This document shows, piece by piece, positions 22,301 to 33,800 of a stretch of 64,000 nucleotides of DNA. The stretch's first letter is position 1, and every line of letters begins with the position of its first letter. Source of the stretch: Limanda limanda (lineage: Eukaryota; Chordata; Actinopteri; Pleuronectiformes; Pleuronectidae). A model generated the notes under the pieces. It saw only the letters and a list, made by a program, of their open reading frames with translations. It was not told the DNA's origin and searched no databases. The translations under genes and the position numbers were made by a program. The stretch is taken from assembly GCF_963576545.1 (NCBI RefSeq), contig NC_083637.1, positions 25,142,507 to 25,206,506 of the forward strand, read 5' to 3'.

Positions 22301-25123
22301 GAATGAAGCTGCTGTTTTAAACAGCAAATAAACACCATCAATAATAATTGTCATGGCTAAACAGATGAGATAGAACTTAGAACATATAACTATTATTACC
22401 TTGGGTGAAACCACCTTGATGAGCTCATTGAGAAAACGAAACTTTCCCACTTCAATGTGAAATCGCTTCCCGCAGCTTTTCATGCATGTTTCAAGGACCT
22501 GGAGGTGGTTAAAGTTAAAGTTTACTGGTTTTACACATCAGACAATCAGAGTAATAACATTTGACATGTGTTGTGCCTTTTGCAGACCTTTGCATGCATT
22601 AGCCACAAAACACATACACAAGTGAAGACTTAGACTTAAGTAATTTCCTCTCTCACCATAAGCGCTTGCAAGGCCTCCCACTCCTGAGGAGACTGGATTT
22701 TGTGAGCCAGAAGTCTGGTTGCAAGCTGAGGACTGATGGATAAAAACAGATATTTAACTCTACTCACAGATAAAAGGTGTGAAGTATGAATATACACAAA
22801 AACATTTGAGGCAAAACACCCTTTAATGTTAAAAAACTATTTAAATCAGCAGTGAGACATGCTTAAAGTTGTGATTAACTTAAACACTACTTATAGGATT
22901 AATGTTTTTAATTAAGCAAAAAAATATCTGTGAAACTGGATGAGAGCAGGTTGTTAATATTTACAGTCCAGACCAGAAGTATTTGAACAGTTATACAGAT
23001 TTTTATTCTTCAGGCTCAGAGCTTCAGCACATTTATTTGAAATAATATGGTAAGTACCAAGTCTCAGATTTAACTTAAACATTGTAACATCAATATAAAA
23101 ATACCTGAGTGAGAGATGTAGCCCTTTTAACACACTGTGCAAACTGACAGGTGCTCAAAACTAATTCTACACTTGGCTACTAAATATTTCAATGTTCAGT
23201 TTGTGATTTCAATGTTAGTTCAGACACAAAACCGCTCACACGTGGGAATTAGTCGAGTCTTAATTAAGATAGAAGTGTAGTTGTCTTTTCAACATGTGGA
23301 GGAAAGAAGCAATGACAATAACAGTGAGGTGTCACAACAACACAAAGAGATACAAACACCTGTTTCGCAACTAGAGCTGCACTCAGTAGAGCACATACCA
23401 CAACAACAGTTCCTTCAAATTCAATCAAGCTGCACCAAATTCCACAAACTCGTATCAGTTCCATCAAGAACCATGAATAATTCACTAGGGAAATGTTGAA
23501 AATAACCCTATGTTGCAATGTTAAAGAATGTGAAAAAACCCTCTTTGGATCAGCACCAAAATGTTGTTCTTTCCTGACCCACAAAATGTCCTTTCACCAA
23601 GTTTCATGGAAATCCACACTGTGGTTTTGTGTAATCTTGCTTACAAACAAATCAACCAACAAATAAACAGACAGCAGTGAAAAGATTGTCTTGGCGGAGA
23701 CAATTCGAAAATGAAAATTGGAACAGTTCACCATCGATAACCAACCTCATCTGTCAAACAGCCAGTGGTTCCTTTATGACTTGGGCCTATGTGGAAGTGG
23801 CAGGCTGGCATTTACTTGACAGATGCAGCAGAATGAACGAAGAGATATAGAGGAGCTGTGTGTGTGCTCAGATTCAGCTAAATGCACTGGATGACTTTTC
23901 AGGAGGGCAAATATCTTATATACACACACACAGAGAGAGACAGCCAGTGAGTGAAGCTCTGTGAACATGACCAGGAAAGATACAGAAAAAGAGTTTCCAC
24001 AAAATATTAAATGTAAAGATTTAGTTTGACTTCGTGTGGATCTGTTAAATTCTTTTTGAACACACAGGCATTATTTGTTAAAGAGGCCACGTCTCCCTGG
24101 CACTTCTTTCCGTGCTGTGTGGGAGGTGTCTGACAAAATACTTGTGGTCTGGACTCTAGATCAACAGCGGGCATAGCACGGATGTGTTTGTGTGTTTTAT
24201 CTACGACGAGAAGTAGAGCAGCTATTCAGAAATGGTGTGATGATGCTCGTCATCCTCCTCATCTCACCCTTCTGGTTCATTGTTGAGCTGATCACAAAAC
24301 CCCTTGATATTGTCCCAGTCATTCTCCTTGTTCAGAGGGTTGGTGGCCTTGTCTGTAGAAAAGAGAAAAGGGAAAATCAGACTAAAATAAACATTAGATT
24401 TTATCCAGACGAGAAGGCTGATGTATAGGATCTCTGACGTGACATTTGAGTTAAAAATATTAAACTCGAGTCTCCTGACATGTTCTACTCCTGACATGAG
24501 TGTGTAGGCTGTTGGGGCCTGTCACACCCCCCACACTGACACCACACAGTGACAGGTCCTGCACAGACTGAACAGGCTCAGGTGTGACCAGCCTCTGGTT
24601 GTTTGCAGACACCATCCCAGTGTCTCTGCTGTGGAGCAGAGGAGGAGAGACTCTCCTGTGTGTAGCAGCAGCACTAGTGTCTCTGGTGCAGGTGGAAGGT
24701 TCAGGTTCAGGTTCATGTCTCAGAGCAGCAGCTAACTAGCTAGCTGGGGCTGTTAGCTCCCACGCTAGCTCCACTGGGGTGTTTACATGAACGTGTCATG
24801 TCGGTGAATCAGCTCCAACCTCACACTGACCACACGGAACACAACGTGGGTCCAAGTGGAGACAGGCTACAGACGAGGTGACGTATCATCCGAACCTGTC
24901 TGTTCCTCCACGTCAACAGCACTTTTCCCATTTGATGACACTCGCTGTCTCGACTCTGAGATGAATCCACAGACACAGCACTGCGACTACAGACTGAGAC
25001 GGAATCCCCAGGTTCCTCCGCAGCGTCCCGTCCTCAGGGTAGAAGTCAACCTGCTGTAGAAGTGAATGGGGACTTACTGATTCGAGACTCCAGGCTCTCC
25101 TCTTCTGGAGGCGCCGCCGCCAT
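16314..25123 (-). CDS. gga1: Golgi-localised, gamma-ear-containing ARF-binding protein GGA1, complete, 642 aa
   Basis: Clathrin adaptor sorting acidic-dileucine cargo (e.g. mannose-6-phosphate receptors) at the trans-Golgi network (family knowledge). Seventeen exons on minus: 25078-25123, 24268-24352, 22657-22732, 22400-22498, 21886-22009, 21066-21166, 20787-20867, 20297-20434, 20105-20186, 19862-19972, 19630-19752, 19226-19269, 18756-18946, 18367-18602, 18068-18237, 16725-16835, 16314-16424. Domains: VHS about 8-150 (INKATNPLNKENDW, MKSCGKRFH), GAT about 170-300 (LRAANKLIKEM, RPTLFRLASDTEDND), hinge with clathrin box LLDLM 321-325 and ISLLDDELM 345-353, gamma-ear about 510-642 (VPLESIKPS, ending GDVDQFPPPNTWGNL). 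Human GGA1 is 639 aa, and VMKVKLQPPS.TELPAFNPI favours GGA1 over GGA2/3. The intron after exon 8 uses a GC donor. Introns hold a MITE, a repeat copy and a perfect hairpin. Confidence 0.97.
17206..17772. mobile_element. TTAA-flanked non-autonomous DNA transposon (MITE) in a gga1 intron
   Basis: A 567-bp segment lies between TTAA at 17202-17205 and TTAA at 17773-17776. The left end reads GGGAAGGTTCACCCAGAAAT. The right end, reverse-complemented, reads GGGATAGTTCACCCAGAAAT. Similarity continues inward for roughly 80 bp through CTCATTATC and GATGGAGG.GTGGGTGAAG. No open frame encodes a transposase. The TTAA target suggests a piggyBac-type mobiliser (inference). Confidence 0.8.
19389..19429. repeat. 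Perfect 17-bp inverted repeat, 7-nt loop, gga1 intron 11
   Basis: Left arm 19389-19405 (TTATGTCAGAATTTGTG) and right arm 19413-19429 are exact reverse complements around the loop ACGTAAG. No flanking TIR or other repeat explains it. Confidence 0.95.
23366..23672 (-). repeat. Dispersed repeat family A, copy 2 (inverted)
   Basis: On the minus strand it reads GTAAGCAAGATTACACAAAA, then TTTCCATGAAACTTGGTG, and ends GTATGTGCTCTACTGAGTGC followed by CTCTAGTT. These are the same ordered words as copy 1. It lies in the gga1 intron between exons 2 and 3. Confidence 0.7.
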
Positions 25124-25618
25124 CTTTCAGAATAAACAAGAAGCCAGTCTCGCGTGGTTATGTAAAGTATCGCGGGGACGCATGACGTCCACAGGAGGTA
25201 TGGAAGGTCAACAGTGCCACATATCCCTGCCTCTGTTTTCATGGGATTTACATTGAGACTTTGAACTACCACACTCCCACCCACTGTTTAGAAAAAAAAT
25301 TATATTTTTTAAAAGTACAATTTTTGTTTCGACAAATTTAAATGGATTTAAATACACATTAACATGAATCTAACATATTGTAGCGAACGGATAAATGGAG
25401 GCAGAAGACCTCATCTTTCATTCAGCGACACAATAAAAACATGAATATATGAACCTGTGTATTATTTGAATAGCTTAGTATTGAATGCACAATAACAGGG
25501 TAGCTATGTTTAATATGAAACACAATTTTTTTACAATATATATAGTAGGGGATCCCTTCTCCGTCTCTCCATCAGTTTGGGGTCCTTGAACTGAAAAATG
25601 TTGAAGACCCCTGCCCTA

Positions 25619-25649
<31 letters not shown>
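25619..25649. repeat. (GAT)n microsatellite
   Basis: About ten uninterrupted GAT units. Confidence 0.9.
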
Positions 25650-26299
25650 CTTTAACACTTCCTCCCACTGTCCAGAAATGACACCAACATGATCCACATC
25701 AAGGCTATAGATCATGTATTTCTGAAGCTATAGACCTTTTGGAATTAAAAGAGATAGCAGAGATACACAGATAAAGCAGTGGTAAGCACTTTTCATTAAT
25801 AGATAGATTCCAATGCTCTTTAACCAGCCATAGAAAACACAAAGAGGATTTCAATCCATTCCATTCTCTGTGTTTATGTATGTCCTTTATTGTAAGCAGG
25901 GAGTAATAGTTTGAATTGTGATTCTGCTCTGCATACCCAGTACTAGACCGAAAATAATTATGGAGGAATGATCACACAGCGGGGAATCATTTCTCCTCAA
26001 ACTGAAACTCACTTGGAAGTGAAACTACTTAACCTACACATGCCCATTTCACATACGTGTCATTGGCTGTCATCATTGTCTGTCATACAGTACCTGCCTT
26101 AAAAGTTTTCCTGCGACAACACAAGTACAAAGACTCACTATTGAGAGAACATTTCATATTTATATGTCAACATAGATCCCTTGTGTAGTAATATGTGGTG
26201 TTTATTCTAAATTATGGATTTTTATAACTGTTATGTTTGATTGCCTTGTTTGACTTTTTATGATTCTGTGGCAGCATCAGTCATCGTCTTTGCTGTGGT

Positions 26300-26850
26300 T
26301 TGCTAGGGCAGCAGCATCTCAATGGCTGACAGGAAGAGGCTGGATAGACTGAGTAGGAGGACCAGCTTCCGTAACCCAGTGGAGGTGGTGGGACAGAGGA
26401 GAGCAAAGGTCAAGCTGTCATCTCTAATGCACACTGAGTCCCACCCCCTGATGACTACATCACATTACCGGGCAGCTCTTTCAGCGACAGACCGATCCTC
26501 CCAACGTGTTCGAAGGAGAGGTTTTGCAGTTCCTTCCTTCCTGCAGCTGTAGCCACGTACAGCCCCATCTGCTCCCAGTATACCACACACACCAATTTCT
26601 GGCCTGCACTTTAGACTCAGGCTTCACCTTTTAACTGTGCAATATCCATTTCTGCCTGTGCAAATCGGGGTGGATGTGCAATCAAATATTCACATCATCA
26701 TCATTTATATTGTTGTACTTCCTTGCATTTATAAGCATTGCATGTTTACCTCTTATTACTTTACCGATGTCTATATTGGGGCCGTGCTATACCACAGCTA
26801 ATCTCACCATCGTGGGACTAATAAATAATGATCTTATCTTATCTTGTACA
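26300..26850 (+). mobile_element. 5'-truncated LINE: ORF2 C terminus, 3' UTR and tandem tail
   Basis: The open frame at 26322-26552 reads DRKRLDRLSRRTS, PVEVVGQRRAK and THYRAAL/RRRGFAVPSFLQL-like text. That is the order seen at the extreme C terminus of common fish non-LTR reverse-transcriptase polyproteins. It has lost intervening residues, so it is a degraded relic. A non-coding stretch follows and ends in ATCTTATCTTATCTT near 26830-26845, a typical short tandem tail. Clade not determined. Confidence 0.65.
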
Positions 26851-27825
26851 TTTTTCATTGATAATTAAAAAAGAGACCAAGGAATAGCTCACGAAATTAT
26901 GGAAAACCATTGGGAGAAAAAGCATCACTTTTGATCAATAAAGCGGTGGGAAAACGAAAAGAAACGAGAGATGGCACTCTTGGCTCTCCGTACTCATCGC
27001 CTCAGCAGCTCCCCCAGCTGGACACCAGGGTGAACAGCAGCCTGACACCGAGTGGCAGAGACCGCTGCCCGCGCCCCTCTGAATGCAGCTCGTCGCGTGG
27101 CTGAGCACCGGCACCGGACCGCCTCCATCACCCACAGCTGTGTGTAGCTGTGTGTAGCAGGGTGTGTTAGTGTTGTTATCGCAGGGAGGACGTCAGGAGA
27201 CCCGCACCGGACCTCACACCCTGTACCCGGGGCTCTAACAGCCGCTGCAGCCGCTGCACCACCAGACCAAGCCCCCGAGCTGCGTGTCCACCAGGAGGGA
27301 ACCACCACCCAGTGTCCAGTGGACCTGCACCATCACCCCTCCAGCGGACACCGAGGAGCACACCCAGCACCACCACCAGCAGCTAGCAGCAGGCTAACGT
27401 GGCTGCTTGACGTTAGCTCAATTGGCTACGTGAGGAACTTTGCTGGCAGAGCCTCCGCCATGAGCCCATGAGCCCAGTCGTGTTTGAACCCGGTCGTTCA
27501 GCTCCAAGTCCCGGTGTAGGCGCTGGAACGTGCTTCGCCTTGTGGAGAACCCGGTCCACCGGATCCACCTGGAGGAGTACTGCGTGTTGGAGTTGCCAAA
27601 GTTAGCCAGCATGTAGCTAGCGAGCGGGGCTAGCTGTTTAAACGTGACTCACTGGCCGTGGATGAATGTAGAGGAACCTCGGGTGTTGTCTGGATGTCTG
27701 TCGCCTCTTCACGGGCGTCGACTCGTTCATGACCGGAGACAAAGTCCCTGTCTGCCCCGTGTCCTCCGAGGCGAGAGAACCGAGGACGAGGTGGTTTCAT
27801 TCGAGCAGGAGATTACAGTGACAGC

Positions 27826-30800
27826 ATGATGGGATCCCTGAAGGCTCTGCAGGAGTGGTGTCGGATACAGTGTGACAACTACAACGATGTGGAGATAAAG
27901 GACATGTCCACGTCCTTCAGGGACGGTTTGGCATTTTGTGCCATAATCCACCGCTTCAGACCAGATCTGATGTAAGTATCCTGAAGCCGGACCGTGTAAC
28001 ACCGATGCCCACTAACCTGATAGCAGTGTACAGGCGTTATAACACTGTAATGAACTGGTTGTGGACTGGCTCCAGTCAAAGGTTACCAGCCTTCACACTG
28101 TTTACTGTAGTGAAATACAGAAATTATTACCATGATCATCTACTCAGGGTAATAAAAATAATAATAATACATAAATATAACACAACTGACTCAGTAGTGA
28201 TCTCATCTGTGCTGTAGATTATTCTGTGTTTGTCTGAGATTATGTTAAGCACGTGCCTAAAACATCATAGATTTAGTGCTTGATATTGATAGAGTTGTTT
28301 ATAGTTTTAAATATATGTTAATCTGATATTAAAGTACGAATGCTTACACGTGAAAACTTCCAATCCGTGTTAAAATTAATCGACGCTGTAACGTGTTGAT
28401 AATGTAATTTAATCGTCGACATAATCACCGGTAGAAATATTTAGATTCAGTATTGCAGTGTGAGTGAGAGGTCAGTGTGCTGTAATTAACCCAGGCTGAC
28501 AAGTCCTACCCTGTCTGTAACAACACGCCCCTCCTCTCTGCATTTTACACCTACACACACACACACACACACGCTGTACAGATGCCACCACAGAGAACAA
28601 TAGCAGTGTCAGTGTGTTTTCAAAGGGCTCATTTTAGGCACGAGGAAGTGATGCCTCTCCATTGTTCTGGTACAGACCAAAAAACCTGTAAATGAAGTAC
28701 TGACTTATTGACCTGCAGCTGATAGCTCATCTAAAGTTCATAGGTGAGTTCGATCAGCCTTTGCTGTGTCGAATCCTGATAGACACAGGAATTCCATCAC
28801 CCAGATAAGGGGGGCCATCATGTGCCTGGTTGAAATATGTATGTGGACCTTTTTGTACTAATTTGATTAGAAAACATCTCCGGTATTTGCAGTGTGACAG
28901 AATACACACACTGACTGCCATTCATGTGGATCTCTCTAGAAAAGCACCAGTTCTGTGTAGCCTAATGTGGCTGTAGTGTGGCCCTGCGTTTCTCAGTGGG
29001 TAGAGCCGCCTGTGGACAGCATCAGGATTAGTAGTTTGATTCAGACTGAAACAACCCTGTGACCCTTGCTGTTGTAGGAGGACCGTGTTAAACCGCTCAG
29101 TTCATGGCATGTTGTGCTCCTGCTCTGTCCTGGAGGGGAAACGTGGTCTGATGGGATGGTTTCAGACGATGAGCGCCTTGCTCTTGTGTTCACCTCACAG
29201 GTGGGGCAGACTTTTGTGAACAGTTTGGAATCATGCTTGGATGGGAGCAGAGTAAACATTCACTGTGGAGCAGTCTCTTAAGTACAAGTCAGTGAAGTGG
29301 AATATATCTACGTACACGTCTCAGCAGTAAAGCTCCAAGTACCACAACAGAGAAATCCTCAACACCCAACTTTCGAGCGCTGCCTCTCCAATTTGTGTCC
29401 CAGCATGCCTCCCTGTCCGGCCCTCAGTGCTCTGATCCAGACAGACAGTCCGTCAGGCTAATCTGCGGCTGAGACCTCGGCCTGTCAAACTGGATTTAGC
29501 TCTAATGCTGGGCCAGGCCAACGTAGAGCCACCCTGCACCGAGCGGGATTTCATCAAAACACATCCATGGGCCCAGAGGAGAGACGTTAGAGTGGCAAAT
29601 GGCCTTATCTCATTTTCCTACTGTCACTCAGCCAATTGGAGAGGGAGTAGATCCGACTTCGATAAACCAGTCATGTCTAGTCATTAACCAAACGACATGG
29701 GACAGGGCATTTAAAGTCAGTTGTGTTCATGTAGAGCTCCTGATCAAACTGCATTGTGCGGTTTAGCACTGCTGGTTTTGTCTCTACCACTTCTCTAGTG
29801 AAACTATAGATTATTTGTATTTATAGGCTTCATGTTTGACTCTCACAACATCACTGAATCTCAATCCTGTTTGCTCCGACACAAATTTACCACCTGACTG
29901 AACCAAATGTAGCAGATATACTGGTTCACTCAGGTTTTGATCATGTGGATATTAAAGGACTGTCACACAGTGCACACTCACACAGACACACTGTCCAATA
30001 GAAGTCCTCTCTCCGAAAATACACCTGGAAGCGAGACTCTTGAGTCCCAGTGGATTAGCTTTGCAGTGCAGATCGCACACATCACTCCGCCATCGGCTGG
30101 CACTGTCTGCCCTGTGAGTCTCAAAAAACGTTGAACTTCCAGGGACAGTTTGGGCTGTGTTTTCTTTAGGTTGCTGTACTTCCGTCTGGTTATGTTGGCA
30201 GACATGACACAGCGGACTTGTTTTGACATCATCTTGATATTAGATCTGCTGCTCAGTGGGTCTGTGACCATGGGAACTAGATTATAGAAAACAGAGGTCA
30301 CTTTGTGCCGCTCCAACACGGAGCTCATTCATAGGGTTTTGCCCTGTTGAAATTTCCACATGGTCTCCACAAGCTCACACTGGGGTCGCCATGTTTTATA
30401 TATTTTTTTCCACCCCACTGTTGTCGTACTGCGAGACACTTAAATCAACATGAATTTACTTACGCACACAACCGCACTTTCATCCCAGAAACACCCCAGA
30501 CATTTTCCAGTTTTACTGCAGGATGTTTACTGGGGAGAGCTCTGGCATTTGTTCCATCGCTCCGGGCTTTTCAAAGCCGAACCTTGTAATTATCAGCCCC
30601 ATCACTCCTGTTCACGCCGCCACTTCTTTCCTTTTGTCCTGGCAGTTGTTCATATCAAGAATCATTGATGTGGGACCAGTTGTTTCTGGGAGCTGGGAAG
30701 CCATACCGCTCACCATTTCTTCCTGTCACGCTCTCAAGCCAATAATAGCTTTTTGATGGTTCATAGCATAAGAGGATATAGGCCAGCAAGCTAAATGCAG

Positions 30801-33800
30801 CACCGTCCTGGATCAACATGGACAGTCACCTCTTTATGATCCTCTATGCTGTCCTTGGCCTCAGAGCAGATATCACGAGTTCAGATGTTGCAAGCTGTAT
30901 ATCTGTACCAAATGTTCATTTGAATTTTAACATCTACTCTTTTTTGTCATTCCAGAGACTTTGGCGTGCTGTCCAAAGAGAACGTCTACGACAACAACCG
31001 ACTGGTGAGTCAGTTTACAGCTCTATGTTTTGAGCTTCGAACGATGCTCTATAATCATGTGTTGGTGGTAATGTCACTGTGGCGTGTTAAATCACCTGAG
31101 GCCCAGCTATTATCTGTCATTTAGCTTAAGGCGTTGAATTTGTTTCTGCGTGTGCTGCACTCATCCATAAAATTATTACGTTCAATGATTTAATTCAGTC
31201 ATGGTGGGTGTGGTGCAGTGTATTTGACCCTGTGGAGAAAAGTGTCACTTAATCCTGATGGAAAGAGGGATGAAACCAGAGGATTCATCCTCCAAAAAAG
31301 AAAAAAGGGGAAAATAATCAAATCCTTGACGTAAGCCTGTTGAGACCACATAGAGAAGATTTAAAGCTGAGAGGGCAGAATTTGCACTAAGTAATTTTGC
31401 AAGTAGATTGAATCCAAGGTTTTTTTAAATCATACTTTCCATGTTTGCTTTTCCCACATCATCTGTAAACCAACAGAATATTGAGGGATGAATTGGGAGT
31501 CTCCTCATTTTCAGTATGAGCAGAGCTTTTGGCAGCTCTCTGCGGCTGTTTACATTCTTTTTATCCAGCAGCTCTCAGGGAAAGTGAGGCGACTGGTGGT
31601 AGCAGCAGAAATACACTCCTGGTATGCTGGCTGTAAAGTACTGACTCCATAAGGCCTAAGCCCTAGAAGGTAATCCACGACGGGTAATGTAGAGAGCGTG
31701 CCAAGCTTCTAGGTCAGATTGTATTCTGTAATTGCCAGATGTGAGCTCCTTGAATTTGTTCACAGTTGACTCTCTCAGTGGATTACTTTTCTTATAGATG
31801 TTGTAATACAGGAGATCATGGTACACTGAATACACCCTGTTCATGTGAGACTGCTGTCAAAGGTTGATCTCTTAGTGTCAGTAGTGATGACTTGCACTGA
31901 ATTACATTATGCGGTAAAAGTCCATCCATTTTCTATACCGCCTATCCCGAGGCTTGAGCCCCCCCTATCATTTATATTATGTATATGTGTATACATATTA
32001 TGTTTATTAAGAATATCATGAATAAAATAATTAATACGTGCAGCTACTCATTTAAGAAAAGTATCGATCCTTATGTGTTGATCCCTGTTGATAATCTGGC
32101 GGTGGTTACAAACAAATCAACAAAACTGTTGTGGGTTAGAGACGTCAGCTGAGTCGGTGTGGGAGTGTCAGTGTAAGAGAGAGAGAAGAGAGCAAGCGGA
32201 GTCAGGTTGGACTGAATTAATATATATATATAATAAATAATGTACACTGTAAAACGGTTCTAATGATCTCTCTGTAAAAGCAGATCGTAGAGACATTTTA
32301 ATAGATCACATTCTAACATGGTCATATCACACACCCCTCGAGGAGATGATGACTGCGAAAGGTTTATAGCCTCCTCTCATTTTGGACTTGGGGCAGACTG
32401 AAACTCACTATCGCCTATGGAGGTACAAAGTGGTATTACATGAAGGGATGGGCTGGGGCTAGCTACTTTAGCAGCCTAACTTCAAATCTTGGTTGTCCAA
32501 ATGGATTTTATGTCAATACCGTTATTAAATCACATTCTGCTGATATCCTTTGTTAATTTTGGATTATATTCTAAAATATTTTGCCCTCAGTAATAGGGTT
32601 CCAAGCCCAATGTACTGTTAACTACCTGAGCTGCATGAAGGCGGGGTTAAGCCAGTCTGACACAAGCATTACAACATCAGTCCGGAAGCAGCATTACTCA
32701 TCATCATCATCATTGAGTCGTCATCCGAACAACAACACTTACCTAATTTTCTTTTAAAAGTATCTTGATTTGAACTGAAGTAGGTTCATGTTCTGTTTTG
32801 GTCTGTGGACAGTAAATAGGTCTCGATAGTGCATCAGGAATATGTTTATTAGTCTAGAGGTTTCAATCGTTTTCAGTAAATTGCAGCAAACTAGATGCAG
32901 TAAAACTAAGAATAGAGAAGCATTTAATCTGTAAAGCAGGTATTATTTGTGCAAATGGTTTTGTTACATGTTGACCATTTATTGCCTTTTTTGAGTTACG
33001 TCAGTGTTGTGTAACTGCAATAAGTATTGTGTTGCGTAACCTTACCCGCTCTCTCAGGTCTTCAATGGAATGTCTTTATCAGAGTGATGGTGAGCTTCAA
33101 AGAACAAACCAAAATAACATAGCGAGCAAATGACCGATGTTTTGGCAGCAGAGTTAGACTATTCAGGGCAACAAGTATCTGCTGGTTATTGGGCTTTGGT
33201 GAGCATGTTGGTCTGTTGTACACATGCACACAGCAAATATTATTCTGCCCTCAGTTTATATATGTTTACACAAAGACAAATAAGCAGACTTTTGTAAATA
33301 CCAAGATTTAAGGTTTAATTTGATGACAACCTTTAGCAGTTATGTAACTGTACCTTGTTTTATTTCGATAGCCTCATTTAGAGGAATAACGCTAAAAGCA
33401 AAACCTTCAGCGATGCATATAGTTTCACTTTCTGCTAAGGTGTCTGCCTCCCCAGTTCAATGAAGGGGAATGGACTTTTGTTTATGCAGCTTGAAGCAAT
33501 GTGACATTCTATATGAAAAAGTCATGGTAATGCACAGACCCCACTGTCACTATTTTTCCTGTGTGATTACTTTGGTCATGGAAATCAGGCCGACTATGAC
33601 TGAAATCTTAATGGGTTCTCCAGTGGTTCACCTGGTTAGAGTGAAGAGATATCACCATGATCAGATCCCTGACTTTGACTATAGTTAAATGATTTGCATG
33701 CATGTAAACTCACTGATAAAAAGGGTCAATGGTCTGTATTCATATAACTCTCATCCAGTCTGGATGACTAGTCACAGCCAGCTTTCATACAATGTGTCTA

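Larger units (their letters stand above)
25124..27825. other. Divergent gga1/micall1 spacer
   Basis: Holds the gga1 5' UTR and promoter just right of 25123, a (GAT)n microsatellite at 25619-25649, a truncated LINE at about 26300-26850, and a GC- and CpG-rich block from about 26990 to 27825 that is probably the micall1 promoter and 5' UTR. Several short open frames in the GC-rich block show no recognisable protein. Confidence 0.6.

Noticed and set aside
28983..29050. tRNA-derived SINE-like words (CTCAGTGGGTAGAGCCG, GTTTGATTCAGAC)
   Set aside because: Suggestive of a decayed tRNA-like SINE, but the spacing and remaining sequence are too degraded to call a gene or element.
31919..31965. CCATCCATTTTCTATACCGCCTATCC word
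   Set aside because: A common fish repeat word, but only about 40 bp match, so it is not listed as a feature.
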